A stretch of 64,000 nucleotides of DNA from Gymnorhina tibicen (taxonomy: Eukaryota > Chordata > Aves > Passeriformes > Artamidae). Under the pieces are notes generated by a model, which saw only the letters and a program-made list of their open reading frames with translations, did no database searches and was not told where the DNA came from. A program made the position numbers and the translations under genes. The stretch lies in the NCBI GenBank assembly GCA_013399875.1, contig VXAZ01000995.1, positions 1,322,690-1,386,689 of the forward strand. Reading direction: 5' to 3'. Below, piece after piece: positions 1 through 13,468 of this stretch (positions are counted from its first letter, which is position 1; each line of letters starts with the position of its first letter).

Positions 1-449
1 TGCCAGCCAAGGGCCCCAGCCAGACCCCAAGGCTGTGGCACTGCTCATGATCCGGGGCGCTGGGTACAGCTGGGAAGAACTGGGGGGGTTGGTTTTTTCA
101 GAAGACCAACTATGAAGACTCCCACTTCGATAATCACACATGCAGACTGATTCTGCAACGCATGTTCAGAACTGCCAAAAATTCTGGCTAAGTGGGACTG
201 GGAAGGTCAGATAGGCTGTGCCTTGCAAGGCACAATCAGAGAGCATGGATCAGATTCCTAATTAGGACTCTACTAATTATTTTGAAAGAATGGATATGCT
301 TAACAAGAAACTTAGTTGAGTGCCCTTGTACGCTCTACATTCACTATGCCATCAGTGTTTTTGCATTCTCACTTAGAGGTAAAGAACAGACAGAATTTAA
401 TCTGACTCCTGCAGTGAAATACAATTAAAAGTATCTCCATAAATACAAA
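1..449. other. Unassigned flank left of the CR1
   Basis: No gene or repeat was recognised here. The first 100 bases are GC-rich with a short G run near 85-91, then the sequence becomes ordinary AT-rich DNA. The small open frame at 192-428 has no recognisable similarity and is judged to be chance. Confidence 0.4.
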
Positions 450-1681
450 CTAAACGAGGGCTAAGGGAAACCTCCATCCTTTACTAGATGTGAGGGGAAA
501 CAGAGTGACAAATGATGAGGGAAAGGATAAGTTACTTAATGCCTTCTTTTCCTCAGGCTTTAATAGTAAGACAAGTTGTTCTATGGATAATCAGACCCCT
601 GAACTGATAGACAGGGATGGAGAGCAGAATAAAACCCCCATAATCCAAGAGGAACTGGTCAGTGACCTGCTACACCAGTTAGACACAAAGAAGACTATGG
701 TGTTGGATGGGATCCACCAAAGGCTACTGCAGGAACTGATTTCCCACAGCACTGTCTTGGGGAAACTGGCTTTCCATGGTGTGCACGGGTCTACTCTTCC
801 CTAGGTAAAAACCTGGTTGGATGTCCAGGCCCAGAGAGTGTCCACGACTGGAGTTACAACCAGCTGGAGACCAGTCACCAGTGGTGTTCCCCAGGAATCA
901 GCGTTGGGGCCAGTCCTGTTTAATATCTTTATCAGTGGTCTGGATGAGGAGATCAAGGGCACCCTCAGGCAATTTTCAGATAACACCAGGTTGGGTGGGA
1001 GCATTGATCTCCTGGAGGGTGGGAAGGCTCTGTAGAGGGATCTGGACAGGCAGGATCAATGATGTGAGGTTAAACAAAGCCAAGGTCCTGCCCTTGGGTC
1101 ACAACAACCCCTGCAGTGCTACAGGCTGGAGACAGAGTGGCTGGAAAGTGGCCCAGTGGAAAATGAGTTGGAGGTGCTGGTGACAGTGGTTGAACATGAG
1201 CCAGTGTGTGCCCAGATGGCCAAGAAGGCCAATGGCATCCTGGCCTGTATCAGCAATAGTGTGGCCAGCAGGACAAGGGCAGTGATTGTCCCCCTGTACT
1301 CAGCACTGGTGAGGCCACACCTCAAATCCTGTGTTCAGTTCTGGGCCCCTCACTACAAGAAGGGCATTGAGTGCTGGAATGTGTCCAGAGAAGGGCAATG
1401 GAGCTGTTAAAGAGTCTGGAGCACAAGTCTAATGAGGACTGGCTGGAGCTGGAGAAAAGGAGGCTCAGGGGGGAACCTTATCATTCTCTACAACCACCTG
1501 AAAGGAGGCTGCAGCCAGGTGGGGATCAGTCTTCCCTCCCGGGTAAAAAGCAGTAGAACAAAAGGAAATGACCTCAGGTTACTCCAGCATAGACTGGGGA
1601 CATGGTTTAGTGATGAACTTGGCTGGTTTAACAGTTGGACTCAATGATCTTCAGGGTATTTTCCAACCTAAACAATTATAT
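450..1681 (+). mobile_element. CR1 LINE, 3' part of reverse transcriptase ORF2 with internal deletion and frameshifts
   Basis: Translation in shifting plus-strand frames gives a recognisable avian CR1 ORF2. About 490-745 has the stretch with LNAFFSSGFNSKTSC, then DRDGEQN and a LLHQLDTKK block. About 870-1035 has SGVPQ...[11 protein letters not shown]. About 1216-1400 has [20 protein letters not shown] followed by [12 protein letters not shown]. The 3' tail at about 1633-1670 has the family ending GTTGGACTCAATGATC...TTCCAACCTAAAC. Near 738 the reading jumps from the QELI region straight to the SHSTVLGKLAFHG block, so roughly 120 residues of the RT palm are missing, including the first catalytic motif. 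The second catalytic motif, normally FADDTK, reads FSDNTR. Several stops and frame changes follow. It is a dead, 5'-truncated copy with no expected activity. Confidence 0.93.
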
Positions 1682-2650
1682 TATTTTCAAGAAAAAGTCT
1701 GGATAGATTCATTTTCATAGAAGCTGCTGAATAACTCCCCAAATTTAGTCCCAAAATTTCAACAACAGTGTCAAGAAACACATTTAGTCAGTCTGTAAAC
1801 TCCCAAGAGAAAGGATTATAGCTTTACTTACATTTTGGATGACCACAAGCAACTCTTTGTACTTAGCAAATAAAAACATATTCAGATAGCATTGACTGGC
1901 CTCTCACTCTCAAATGTGCACACGTGCCCAACAGGCAGTCAGTTCTGCTCAGGAATAAAATTGAAATTATTATAACCAACTCAACACTTTTTTTTTTAGG
2001 TCTTTTTCTGTGTAATTTGCACCTTTTCATTGAGTAGAATTACTTTGGTCTTTAAATTATATTTTCCTCACTGAATTTCCATGTTGCATGCTCCTTTCTT
2101 TGCATGTTTCATTGCTCAGCATTATCATTCATTAATGTTTCAGCTGCTTTCTTTTGTCTGCTGCCCTTCTCCTGTTAACGTCAAGTTTCTTTGCTAGTCA
2201 AATAAGTTATCCCACTCTTTTTATAAAGCTTTGGTTACGGCTTTAAAAAAAATAAAAGCAAGAGGATACAAAATCTTCAAATGGCTTATTAGAATTCAGT
2301 ATGACTGGCAAGTGTCATTTAAAAAAGAGATACTGCACCTTTAATAAATTTAATCCACATCTGATTACAGAGGAAGAAAGCTCTTTTTTAATCTTACAGG
2401 GCTGGAATATTGCAATAACTGTTCCATCTGATTTTAAAAATAAGATTTGCTAAAGGTCAACGTATCTCCTGGCCACATATGCAGCAACATTGAAATTTCC
2501 TTGGCCAGGGAATAAAAAGATTCTATCATTAAAAATAAAAGCGCAAGGACATCTTGCAAGCCCATAGGGTTTTTAGAAAGAGAAGGAGACATTTCGTTAT
2601 CAACTAGCAATCATAAGATTTTTAAGCAATATCTCTAATCTGCTTCTCTT

Positions 2651-2679
2651 CCCCCCACCCCCGCTCCCCACAACCCCCC
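2651..2679 (-). other. Potential G-quadruplex tract (G runs on minus strand)
   Basis: The plus strand has four C runs of 6, 5, 4 and 6 separated by spacers of 1, 3 and 4 bases. The minus strand therefore fits the G3+N1-7 quadruplex rule four times over. It stands alone in AT-rich DNA. Confidence 0.6.
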
Positions 2680-5665
2680 TTTCCTTTTCACATCAAGGTC
2701 TTTTTATCTTCCAATTTTGCATCTAAAGATGAGGTGAATGCCATTAGCTCAATTCAACCTCAAGTGTAGTCAGATGTGCCTGTGATTTCTGAAAAGCACT
2801 GTCTAAGGTCACATTAAAATGTATAAGAGCTTTTCTATTCCTGAGAAGGGGGCTTATTACCCATCCATGGTGTAAGGGAGTAATGTCAGTGGCCATAGAC
2901 TAGGGTGAAAACAAAAGAGATACCAGGGTTTCAGGCTTTTGTCAGAGAACCTCTCTGCCTCCCTTTTATTGCTGTCTGAAGCCCTACAGATAGCGCCACA
3001 GACTGTAAACTTGGGCAGCGCTGGGGGAGAGAAAAACAAGTTAAACAGGCTCAGACTCTCCTCCCCTGAACCCTCATCTTTAAAAGCTTAACTCTTTCTG
3101 CAAAAATAAAATCTGAAAGCAGCACTCCCCACCCACTGAGGGGTTTTGCTCCACTCACGTCCCAGATGGGATCGCCACCACTGTGGGGACCACCAGAGCT
3201 CCAGGCCTGCCACAGACAGTGGCATCCACTTTGCTTTGAGCACGCCAGTGTTCTCAGAAAAGAAACCTGGTAAATGCTCCTTGGGATTAGAGTCAGGACA
3301 AGATCAGAGCTGCCAAATTTGGCAGCAACTTGGAGTGCCATTTTTTTTTCCTTTAATTTAAGAAGGGCTGCCAAGAAAAGTTAATGAGTGTTTACCTGGG
3401 CATGATGTCCATATTTTCCTGCAACTGAATTAAGGAGCTGTCACTCAGGGATAATGCGAGTCATCAGTAAAAATTATTACAGTACCAACAGTTTCTGTTT
3501 TCCTCCTTTCTTTAGAAAAAACAAAAAAAATTACCAGTCAAAATAAAAATTCAGTCACAGGGGCTTTTCAAAAACAGATATTCATGGCCTGTTTTAAAAC
3601 ACTTTTCAAATGTAATTGTATATTTTAGACTCAATTCCTGTCTCAGACCTTTCTGTGTGATCTTACAGCTTTAAGTACCTTGTAGATATCCCTTCAGGGC
3701 CAAGTGCATGGCTGACTTGCAGCAGTCTGATGTCTTTAAGAGACTGCAGGCATGCTCTTTCTACTGTACAACTATGCACTGAACTCCCATGACCTGGTAC
3801 AGAAGATACACTCTCTTGGTGATCTACTGCTGAAGCTGCAGGTAGGCCTTTTCTGGAAAAACAAGGGATTATTTCCACAACTTCAACTGTCTTTTGCCCT
3901 AAGGAATGGGCAAACTAAAGGCATGAGACAGGTTTTTTCTTACTTTTTTTTTTCCCCCAACAGCAGGTCTGATTCATCTCCTCTCCAAAGCACATTAAAC
4001 ACAATCTAATTTATAAAGGGTGGGCCAAATGTATTCAGGGCATAATACTTCTGAATGCTACACTAGGAGTTAATCTGACCCATAATTTTCCAGCTTGGTA
4101 AATTTTCCCATCTTGCAACAGTGATGCCAGTTAAGTGACTCACTGTGATGAGATAATGTAGTGACTTAATTACCATTGTGAACAATGAAGTTACCGTGCC
4201 ATTTGTGCACCTTAAAATGGCTCACAAGCTAGTAAAGGTAATTCCTGGCTTTACTGTGTACCATGGAGCTTATTAGAGGGAGTAATAGATTGATATATCT
4301 TTTTCTTTGTGAGTAGGGTTGAGACCTTCTGCAATATTTTTTCATGGCACTATATATTTTCAAACCTTGCCTCTGAACTCATTAGCTTTTTCCCTTTCAA
4401 GCAACTCCCTGTGAAAAGAGAGCTAAGGCATGTTTGCAAACTCCAGGCAGCAACACAGATCTGTAATGCAGTCTGCACAATCATTGTGGCATGCAAAGAA
4501 AATCGCTCGTGCAAAGGAGGCTTTGACGTCTCTGAGATGTGTTTTGTCTCGTAGACAACATTAGCTCAAGTGAAAATCACTCTGTTTCTATGTGCTGACA
4601 GTGCAGTTGACATGTACAGGTGATCCCAGTATAGGTTTCGTCTATTCCAAGTACAAATAGCAACGAATATTCAGCATCCCAGGCTTTTAGCCCAGGCAAA
4701 GCAAAACCTCTCCTCAAGTTGCCCTGCTCAAGATGGTGTCCAAAGACAGGCCACCTCTGTGCACTGCAGGGACAAACAAGCTCTTCGAGTCCTTGGGGAA
4801 AGATACAGTGTGCTGTCCTTGTCCCTTCCTGAGAAAAATTGCCATCACTTGGACAACAACCATTCCTGGCCCCATGTGACAATAGATAAAAAAAATTGAG
4901 CTCTTGGGTACATCACTGTATTTACCCTATTTGTCCTTTGGTTGTGTCAGTGTCACTTTCCGTGAAGCCCATGGAGCACAGGCAGCCTTTACCCTGGCCT
5001 CACCATGTCAAGCCAACACTTGACCTCAGTACAAAACACACCTGGTGCCTCTCACAGGACTGAAAGCGCTTCCTCTGCAGCGCTTTCTCCAGCTAGCCTG
5101 GGATCAGAAGGATGAGTTAAATACATAACTTCAAATATAGTCAAAGTTTCAGTAGGCTACTTGGTTGGTTTCCACACCCCACATGCCAAATACATCCTCT
5201 AAATTACTTCCTTATTTGTCATTTATGTACTTTTGAATTTTAATGAATAGTTCTCTCGTTCTTTGCCAAACTCCTATATTCATAGAAAGCTGGCATTTCA
5301 CAAATATCAAAGAGTGCTGCTAAGTGAACCAACCTCAGAGAAATTCAGGAATCATCATTCAAACTCCTTGTTAAAACAGGAAAACAGCTAAATGACATTT
5401 ATCTGTTAAAATACAAATAATATTTCTACTTATCCCTTCAGTGCTCCTGTACAGCCTTAGAATGTCTCCCAAAGTGTTTGGGCTGCAATTTTGTTATGAT
5501 GTTTTGAGCTCAGGTTTCAAAATCTGCAGCAATATGAATCAGATTGGGATTTCAGTTTTCTGCTGTTCTTTTTAATAGGAAGACTCATAAAGAAATTGAC
5601 CCCTTTTTCTTTTTTGGCAGCCATTTGACAGTAGATCATCTTTCTTTTAGTAACCCACATCACTG

Positions 5666-5707
5666 TTTCCACAGTAATACTGCAGTATTTCCACAGTAAT
5701 ACTGCAG
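5666..5707. repeat. Perfect 22-bp tandem duplication
   Basis: A 22-base unit beginning TTTCCACAGTAATACTGCAG occurs at 5666-5687 and again, without mismatch over 20 bases, at 5688-5707. The lack of divergence suggests a young slippage or duplication event. Confidence 0.9.
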
Positions 5708-8700
5708 AGCACGGCTATTAGCATATTGATAATTACAGCAATGTGAAATATTTGTTTCATATTCATCTAGTTTTGTTCTATTTATTTATTACTTTAGAAG
5801 GAAGGGGCTTTTTTCTGATAAGCAATCTCTGACTTAAGGAACAGCTATAATTTTGTTTAGGGAAGATGAAAGACCTCCTCAGAGATCAAGGAAAAGAAAC
5901 AGGGAAAGAAACAAAGGTGAAATCAACCCAGGTGATTTTTCCACAGAGCCTTCCAATACAAAGCACTGGCAAAGAAAAGCAAAGACAGGTATGAGACACT
6001 GATCACTGTATCCTCCTGCAGCACAGAGAAAAAGATTTTAGAATCAAAATGCATTAGGCTATCTTCTGTGATGAGAGATGGCTGCTTTGTTTAGATGGTC
6101 TCCGCTAAAACAGAGCGAACAAATTCTCAGGTACAAAATTGGCTTGTTATGTGGGCTTTAAAATACTCTGAACGGAGAAGCTTTATGCAAAGAATCAAGT
6201 GTGTGCTTTTAACATACAAAGACAGAAGTTGAGGATCTGAAATCGGAGATGAATAATAAGAGTACTAAAGTCATAAAGTGACTTTATGTGAATGGAAATT
6301 CTGTATGGGAAACAAGCAAGAAGAACTAGAAGTATCACTAAATAATGGAATATATGAGTGCAAGTGAAACCTTGTAAAATGATTCTCATAACCAGAATAT
6401 CAGTACAGACAGGTTCAATTTATAAAGAAGAGATGCAATGGGAAGAGACAGAGAAGGGATGGTTTTGTATGTGAAAAACATCTCCAATGCCAGCAGATGA
6501 CAATATGAAAATGGAGAATAGGGTAGTGAAGTTCTTGGACAAAGACAAAAGGAATGAAAATCAAAGGGGAATCTACAGGAGGTAAACGCTATAGATCACC
6601 AAGACTGGAGGAAAGGAAGAATAATAATTCTTGGACCAACTCACAAGATACTTGTAACCACAGGATACCCTCCCCACTAGAGAGTATAATTTCCCAGATA
6701 TTTACTGTGCAGCTAGAGTGAGATACAGGTTACATCAAAGAGATTTTTAAATAGTGTGGGAGACAGCTTCATAATCCTGACAGGAGAGATTCCAACTGGT
6801 AGAAAAGTCAACCTGGAAGTAATTCTTCCTCAGAGGCTTAAATTAATCATGTAGAAGCAACCAGTAAAGAAACTTAGAATGAGTTAACTACCATTTTCTT
6901 GCCCTGAGAGGAAGGGATTCATGGCAAAGTATATATATAAAGAAGCCATATTCTGGGTAGCAATGTAATTTAAATCCAATCCTCCTGCCTTCAAATCAGT
7001 GACAAAGCAACCATTGATTTTGTTCTTTGATGCTGGCTTCATCTTCGTCTAGAAGTCAATTCACATTGAGATGAGAATTTGCAGCACACCAGTAATTCTG
7101 CTCAAAGGGCAAGGATTCACCTATGAGATGCTACAGAGACACTGTCTGAGACACCAAACCCAGGTGCCAAATCTTACCACCTAGTCAAGAGAGAGACATC
7201 TCTCCAGGGTGTTCCAACCCACCTAAGATCTGATTGCCCTCTGGATACAAGTAGAATTCTATGTGAAACACCTTAGGCACCTACAGTTAGGAAGAATTAA
7301 TCCCCTACTGGATCCTCACATGGATGCTGTTATGCTCCCACTAAGAATATTTTTGTGTGAAGCAGTTAACTCTGACGGTATCCATATGGAGACCGGATAG
7401 GAAATAGTTTCAGTGTTGCATACTGTATCCTACTTTTCCTATCTAAAGAAGACTGACGGATATATTAAAATTCATCTGTGAGAAAGCAAGCTGTGAAATC
7501 TCAAAGTACATAGGAAGTGATTGTTTTTAGGGTCTACATGAAATTCTCAGCCATTGTTTAACCATCAAATGGTGGTCTGGGGTATTTTTTCCCATTTTTG
7601 ATTTTGAAGCCAGAAATAAAGCTCTCAGGCAGAAGGGCAGAGCCTGGCTTCTCTTACTGACATTTTTCCATCTCTTTCTCTGAGACAGATTACTTCCCTG
7701 TCTTCTTCCCGGTAGATCCAAGTATACATTTTCCCCCCATTTAAATTAATCTTTAGTCAATACAAATGAACAGTTGCAGTGTACACCCTATTACAGAGGT
7801 TCTTTTTATGCCATGTGTAGTATCATTATTAATTTGCTATTTCTACTAGGTACGTCTTACCTGTGATTTCATTTGCCTTTTTTACAGCCACATCATTGCC
7901 AATGTCTTGGGCACATCTCTGTGTATTAGTTTGCAATGGTTGAGATGCAGGCATTTGTCTTCTGTTTAGATGAGTCCCCTTTTTTCTTGCAGAAATTCTT
8001 ATTACTGTTTCCTAAGGAAAGTACTTTGCACTTTGTACTACTAAATTTAAACAAATTTCTAGTATTAATATTCTCCAGATCATTTGTATTTCTCCTTCTC
8101 CCAGCTTTTGGAAGCACAGAGCCAGTTATACAGTGATGATGGAAACTCTCATGGTTTCTTGTAGCATGAAATCTAGGGCTAGCAGCAAAGCCTACAACAC
8201 AGAGAAAAATCTTCAGACTGTGTAAATCAGCAAAGCTCCTTTGATTCAGTTTTCACAAGGATGTGGCTCTAAATCTCTAGCATGTGTTCAAAAAATGTGG
8301 TCCAGTTAATGCGGAAGAAAATCCAAGTGCTATTGTTCTTTTGAAGGCTGAAGATTATTATTCATGAAATGCACTGGGACAAGAGAAATCTCATAAAGAA
8401 AAAACAAACTGAGAAAAAAAAACAAATATGTAACATTTAAAATTAACTTGAAGATTTTTATCTTAGCATGGAAAATAATTTTTCTACCATAGATTTGAGA
8501 TGTTAATAAGTTTTCCTTTATGCAGACTAACTTGAAAAGAATACAAATGTCATAATCTGGATTAAAATCATTCCTACTCTATTTGAAATATATATCTCGT
8601 AATCAAGAATATCCAGGTCCCCCTTTCACAGGCACTGCTATATTCCCCAGGGGTTTTCCATGCTGAAGTTATCTTATGCAGGTAGAAAATTTAGACAGAG

Positions 8701-9397
8701 GGAGACTTAGAGCACTAACATGCAGGGCTGGAATTTATACACGTGAAAAAAAATGGATGAACTAATTTTAAAACTGTGTTTGCTAGATGTGTGCTGTCTC
8801 TTAAGGGCTGTCTGTTGCCTCCCCTGGGTTCTCAGAGCTCTCTGTGAGCTCAGAGTTGCAGCCCCTTACTGGATAATCACCAAAGCAGCTTGTGATAAGT
8901 ATCACCCACAGTGAAGGAAGCAGTTCAGAGTTTCTGAAGGTAAGGTAAATAGGCTTCCATTAATTGGAAAGAGCACTCTTTAATTACTTTTCTAGCCCGG
9001 ACTAGCCTATTCTAATATATATCATAATTCAGAATACAGTAACTAATGTCTACAGAATTTTCATTACAAAAGGTGAAGAGCTAACTTTTTGGGAGCCAAG
9101 GGTAGTTATGCCATTGATTTTAACAAGGTCAAGAATTCACCACAGATAGATAAATCTGTTCCTCACCAGCTCACTGGGCTTGTGTGAGCAAGAGCAAGTC
9201 ACTGCTCCAGACTCCTGTGGTCTCTCCCACAGCTCGTTTTTATATTCAAGCCCATTAGCACAGGGACTGTCTCCCAGATTTGTTTGACTGGACTGAGAGG
9301 GTGGGAAGAGCACCACACGAAATGTCTCAGAGTAGTTAAAAAAGTCTGATGAAAATAAAAACTAAATGTAAGCAAGATTTCTGAGCACCGGACACAT

Positions 9398-10190
9398 AAG
9401 AACATAAAACCCACCCTGGATCAGACAATCTGCCCAGTGTGTGCCCAGTTATGGATGTTTTGGGAAGAGGCAGAGATGAAACTCCAGGCTGGGCCTTGTC
9501 TCCAGTTTACCTGCCAAGCCTCCCTCAATCAGTTCTAAAGATCCCATGAAACAGAGTTTACTTCTGAAACATATGGTTTAGCAAACACTACCGGAATTTC
9601 ATGAATATGTCTAATTCCTTTTTTTAACTCATTTTGCTTTTCACTTCCACTGTATCCTATTCTCCATTTTGATTATGTACTGCACAAGAAAAAGGAAGGC
9701 TTTGTTGTTTTAAACCTAGTAATTTCACTGAATTGTGAAAATCAGAGCCTAATCCTCCCCTAATGACATTCTCTGCAATATTAATTATATACCCTCAGAA
9801 GTTCCTTTCCAAGCTAAAGAAGTCCAACTCTTTCCAGTCCATAGTGTATGTAAGGTATTCCTGCATCTGGTAAAACACATCACATTTCTCCATAATTGCA
9901 CTCAGTATTTAAGATACAGCTATGCCATGAGCATGCATAAGAACATTACAATGCTTCTTATTTTTCCCACTATTCTTTACCTAAATATTCCTAATCTTCC
10001 CTTTGCCTTACTTGAACTGACCCTTTTGAACAACTCTCTGAAATTATTTAAACATCTCTGGGCAGCTATACCGTCCTGTCCATAGGTATATATAAAGACA
10101 TGAGCAGACAAGGATTTTAGGGGGGTTTCCTCCCTCTGTGTAACTATTTTGCAGTTACTACCATTGAATTTCATTTGCCATCTAAAAAAA
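9398..10190 (-). mobile_element. Ancient CR1 LINE relic, reverse-oriented
   Basis: Read on the plus strand, this follows the antisense 3' region of an old amniote CR1 known from turtles and crocodilians. The order of recognisable blocks is: ACATAAGAACATAA followed by CTGGATCAGAC (9398-9428); TCTAATTCCTTTTTT (about 9610); a block with GTTTTAAACCT (about 9708); TTTCCAAGCTAAAGAAGTCC (about 9807); CAGTATTTAAGAT (about 9903); and CATTGAATTTCATTTGCCA (about 10162). Blocks are collinear over nearly 800 bases but strongly diverged with many small indels. The family match is from memory; the collinearity of many separate blocks makes chance unlikely. Confidence 0.82.
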
Positions 10191-10210
10191 GAGTCTCTCT
10201 GGACCGTGGG

Positions 10211-10228
10211 GTACTTTGATCAAAGTAC
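10211..10228. promoter_or_regulatory. Perfect 18-bp palindrome containing back-to-back TCF/LEF-like sites
   Basis: GTACTTTGATCAAAGTAC is its own reverse complement. Its core CTTTGATCAAAG places a TCF7/LEF1-type word (ATCAAAG) on each strand. It sits 20 bp past the edge of the ancient CR1. TCF7 is a known activator of BCL11B in T-cell precursors. Function here is inference only. Confidence 0.35.
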
Positions 10229-13200
10229 TAAATGAATACTATCAGAAGTCAATTTTGGTAGATAACATTTAATAATTTTTTAATAATTGATCCTATTTTA
10301 TGCTACTCAACTCCAAGTTATTCAGGAGTCTGACTAGGTTGCAAAGTCTCACTGGAGTTCCCACTGAAAATGGGAAGCAATATTGATGGCACAGTGGGTC
10401 ATACTGATGCAATCTTATAGGAGCAGACAGCATACAAGAAGACGCAGTTGATGCTCCATGTGGCAATTACAGAATTTAGCTGTAGCACTTCGGTTGAATA
10501 CTTGTACCATCTCCTAATTAAATGATTCCACTTCACAGGACTGCCATATAGTCCTCTGATTGAGTAAATAAAGGACTGTACAAACTTTCATCATCTTAGC
10601 AAAGGTTTTTTCCTTTTCTTCTTTTCCTTTTGGTCTTTGACAATCACTCTACTTCTACACCTATGGTAAGGTAGGAAATATAAGAATGGAAAACAATTCT
10701 AAAGAACAAACAGAATAAAATGTTATGGAACTCAGCATCCCTGGGGCACAAATGTTTTCAAAAAAACCACCTCCAGATATCCTTACTTAATTATATGCTA
10801 AATTTCTCCTGATTCTGATTAAAGAAAGCCTGCATTCTTTTCCAAAAATTAAGATATTCTATATAAATAATATCTAGGATAACAGAATATTCTCCAATCA
10901 CTAAGCCAAGGAGGGAATCGTTTAGTAAGTAATGGCAGGAGCCTGATGCCATCCCTCCACTGCACAGGCTATCAGCCAAAGAGCACCACACAGCTGCAGT
11001 TTTACAGAAAGATTTTTGGAGTTCTGTGATGTTATTAAAAAAAAAATTCCACTTGTGTTCTCAAGACAATAAAAGCTTTTCAGACCCTTTATTATATTTA
11101 TAAATAAATAATCGAAACTAACATATAGAGACATTATATTTTTACAAGTACAGATACAATAATAAGCACATAAAATACATGGTTATGCTTTTGTAGATAA
11201 GAATAAGGATATATGTATTCTATAGGGCCTATATAAAAACATTGGGGAATTATCTACTGTAATGTCAGGGACTAAAGGAGTTGTGCCCATGATGTTTATT
11301 ATTTAATAATTTCATATGGAACACATAAGAGATACAGCTAGTGGAAAAGTATGAAGAGATCATAGTCCTTAAATTATTTAGAAACTATCAACATATATGA
11401 CATCCCATCATTCTTAGGTTGTTACCCTCTCATGAAAAAAAGGGTGAGACAAATTAATCTTTTCTAGAACATCCCTGAACTGGATGATAGGTGAATTGCC
11501 ATAGCATTTCCTATGTTCACACATCACACAAGGCTCATAGCTTACTGGCAATTTTATTTTAAAACAAGCCTCATGTGCTGTTTAGGATGCATCAGTAATT
11601 GCAGCTTTTAGTACATAGACTGAGACTGGCTTTTACAGATCTTTAAATTTACCTTGTAAATCTGGAGAACCTCAAAATTAGGTTCTCTTCCTCTGTTTAG
11701 AGAAATGACACGTGGTTTACAAAATGTTGGCCCAGAAGGAGAGCACTAACCACCTGAGTACTGTGTATTACAAACTAAAGCCTATGAAAGTTTTTTTTCC
11801 AAGAGTAACAATGGTTAAGACAACCCATCAGAGCTTTATTTATCAGCTGGGCTCTCTGTACCAACTCCAGCCACAGGCCAAGAGTGTTCATGCACTCGTA
11901 CACACGTGTGCACCCGCACACACAGTGCACTTGTTGTTGCAACATGCTATTAAGATATTTCCTTCCCTTCATACAGAGAGCATTACAGAGGATTAACCAG
12001 CTCTCCCTTTCTTCCCAGCACACTGTGATTCTCCAAACTCGGAATTCGTGTAATTCTGAAATTCAAACTGGAGGAGGTTTTCCTCATTCTGTGCAGATCA
12101 AAGGCAAACAGGGGAAAAAAACAAAATTATGCCTCATATACAATGCAAGGGCCTCTTCATTTCTAAGTTATGCAGATGACCCCTCCGCAAAAATAACAAT
12201 CTCTAGGAACTTGGAAGAAGAAACTGTAGTCCCAGTTGCTTTGACCTAAATAAAGTGTCTGTGTAATTATCTTCAACAGGGCCTGCCAAAACATCATTTT
12301 ATACTGTTCAAATGCATATTCTAAGAGGGGATGGAAATTTGAGGGACAGGATGGCAAGCAAAGTACATTTTATTTCTCTGAACAATTAGAAAGATTATAA
12401 TAATACAGCAAATACTATGCATCCTGCCACTATGTGCCATCTTCCATCCCAAAGGATCTCAAAGGGACTTGTCACTAATTCCATTTTTCTCGTTCCAAAA
12501 AATAGCATGTCAACCTTTAACTATTTTGTTCCATGCAGTACAATACATACTTAAATTTCCTACTACCCTTTTTGTTCTTGTGAAACTGACAATGTGCATT
12601 TGTTTGGGATTTTTATTTCCAGTGTCTTGGGATTCCATACAGCCTTGATAAACATGCACCCTTACTTAAATACAAGACAAATTTTGCTCCTAAATCATAC
12701 TTCCCTTTTTCATTGCAGGCATTTTGCAAACCTTTTGCTCAAGTATTGGAGATGATTGGGCAATTTTAGTTATGCAATAAGAAAAGTGATAAAATCTTAT
12801 TTTGAAAGGATTTGCATGGAAGGAAAATCTCAGTCCAGTCAGTGAAAACTGAAATTAGAAAAGGAAATTAAAAGGGAGAATTTTCTTTCTTTGATGAATA
12901 CTTTTTTCAAAAAATTAAACTTTTGAACAAAATGTCTATTAAACAAATCAACAAAACTATTTTAAATTGATAATTCATTACACATGAAAACATGATTTAC
13001 AGAATGATGTAAGAGTTCAATAGCATAACATCTTTTTCATGATAGAAGTACAGATTGATTTGTGAGATACACACCCCAACAGCTGCCTGAAACAGAAGAT
13101 ATGTCAAAAAAAAAGGAGAAATTTATTCACCATTTGAAAATGTTCTGCAGTTAATAAAAGCTGAAGTTCAATTTCATCAAAATTTTAAAAAATGAAAAAA

Positions 13201-13468
13201 GGGAATAAGCATCTCAGACTTTCTCCTCATTATCTTAAGCTGACAATTCCTTAACCTGACGAGTTAAGTTCAAGGGTCTTTAGGACATGACTGTTTGTAA
13301 CTTTGAGAGGGATTTTTATAGAGAGAAAATTATTCCCTGCCTTGGAGTCTGGCCAGGGCACTGCAGAGAGAAGCATCTTGAGAAAAAGCGATCTGGTCAA
13401 AACAAGGGATACACTCATGCTAAGCTGTTTATATAAAACCCTCCTCCTGGCACCAAGACAAGCTGTCA
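10229..13468. other. Intergenic, no gene recognised
   Basis: AT-rich DNA with an A run near 11038-11046. A short alternating CA/GT tract lies at about 11899-11930. No coding or repeat family was identified. Confidence 0.5.
11899..11930. repeat. Short degenerate (CA/TG)n tract
   Basis: Alternating purine-pyrimidine sequence with CACACGTGTG followed by CACCCGCACACACA. It is interrupted and short, so it is unlikely to be highly variable. Confidence 0.6.

Larger units (their letters stand above)
1682..9397. other. Downstream flank of BCL11B, no gene recognised
   Basis: About 7.7 kb of AT-rich single-copy-looking DNA. The open frames are short and unrelated to any family I recognise. Listed separately are a C-run tract at 2651-2679 and a 22-bp tandem duplication at 5666-5707. 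Stretches such as 2260-2570 look like possible conserved non-coding sequence (dense AT-rich homeodomain-type words, few repeats), but this cannot be judged without alignment. Confidence 0.5.
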
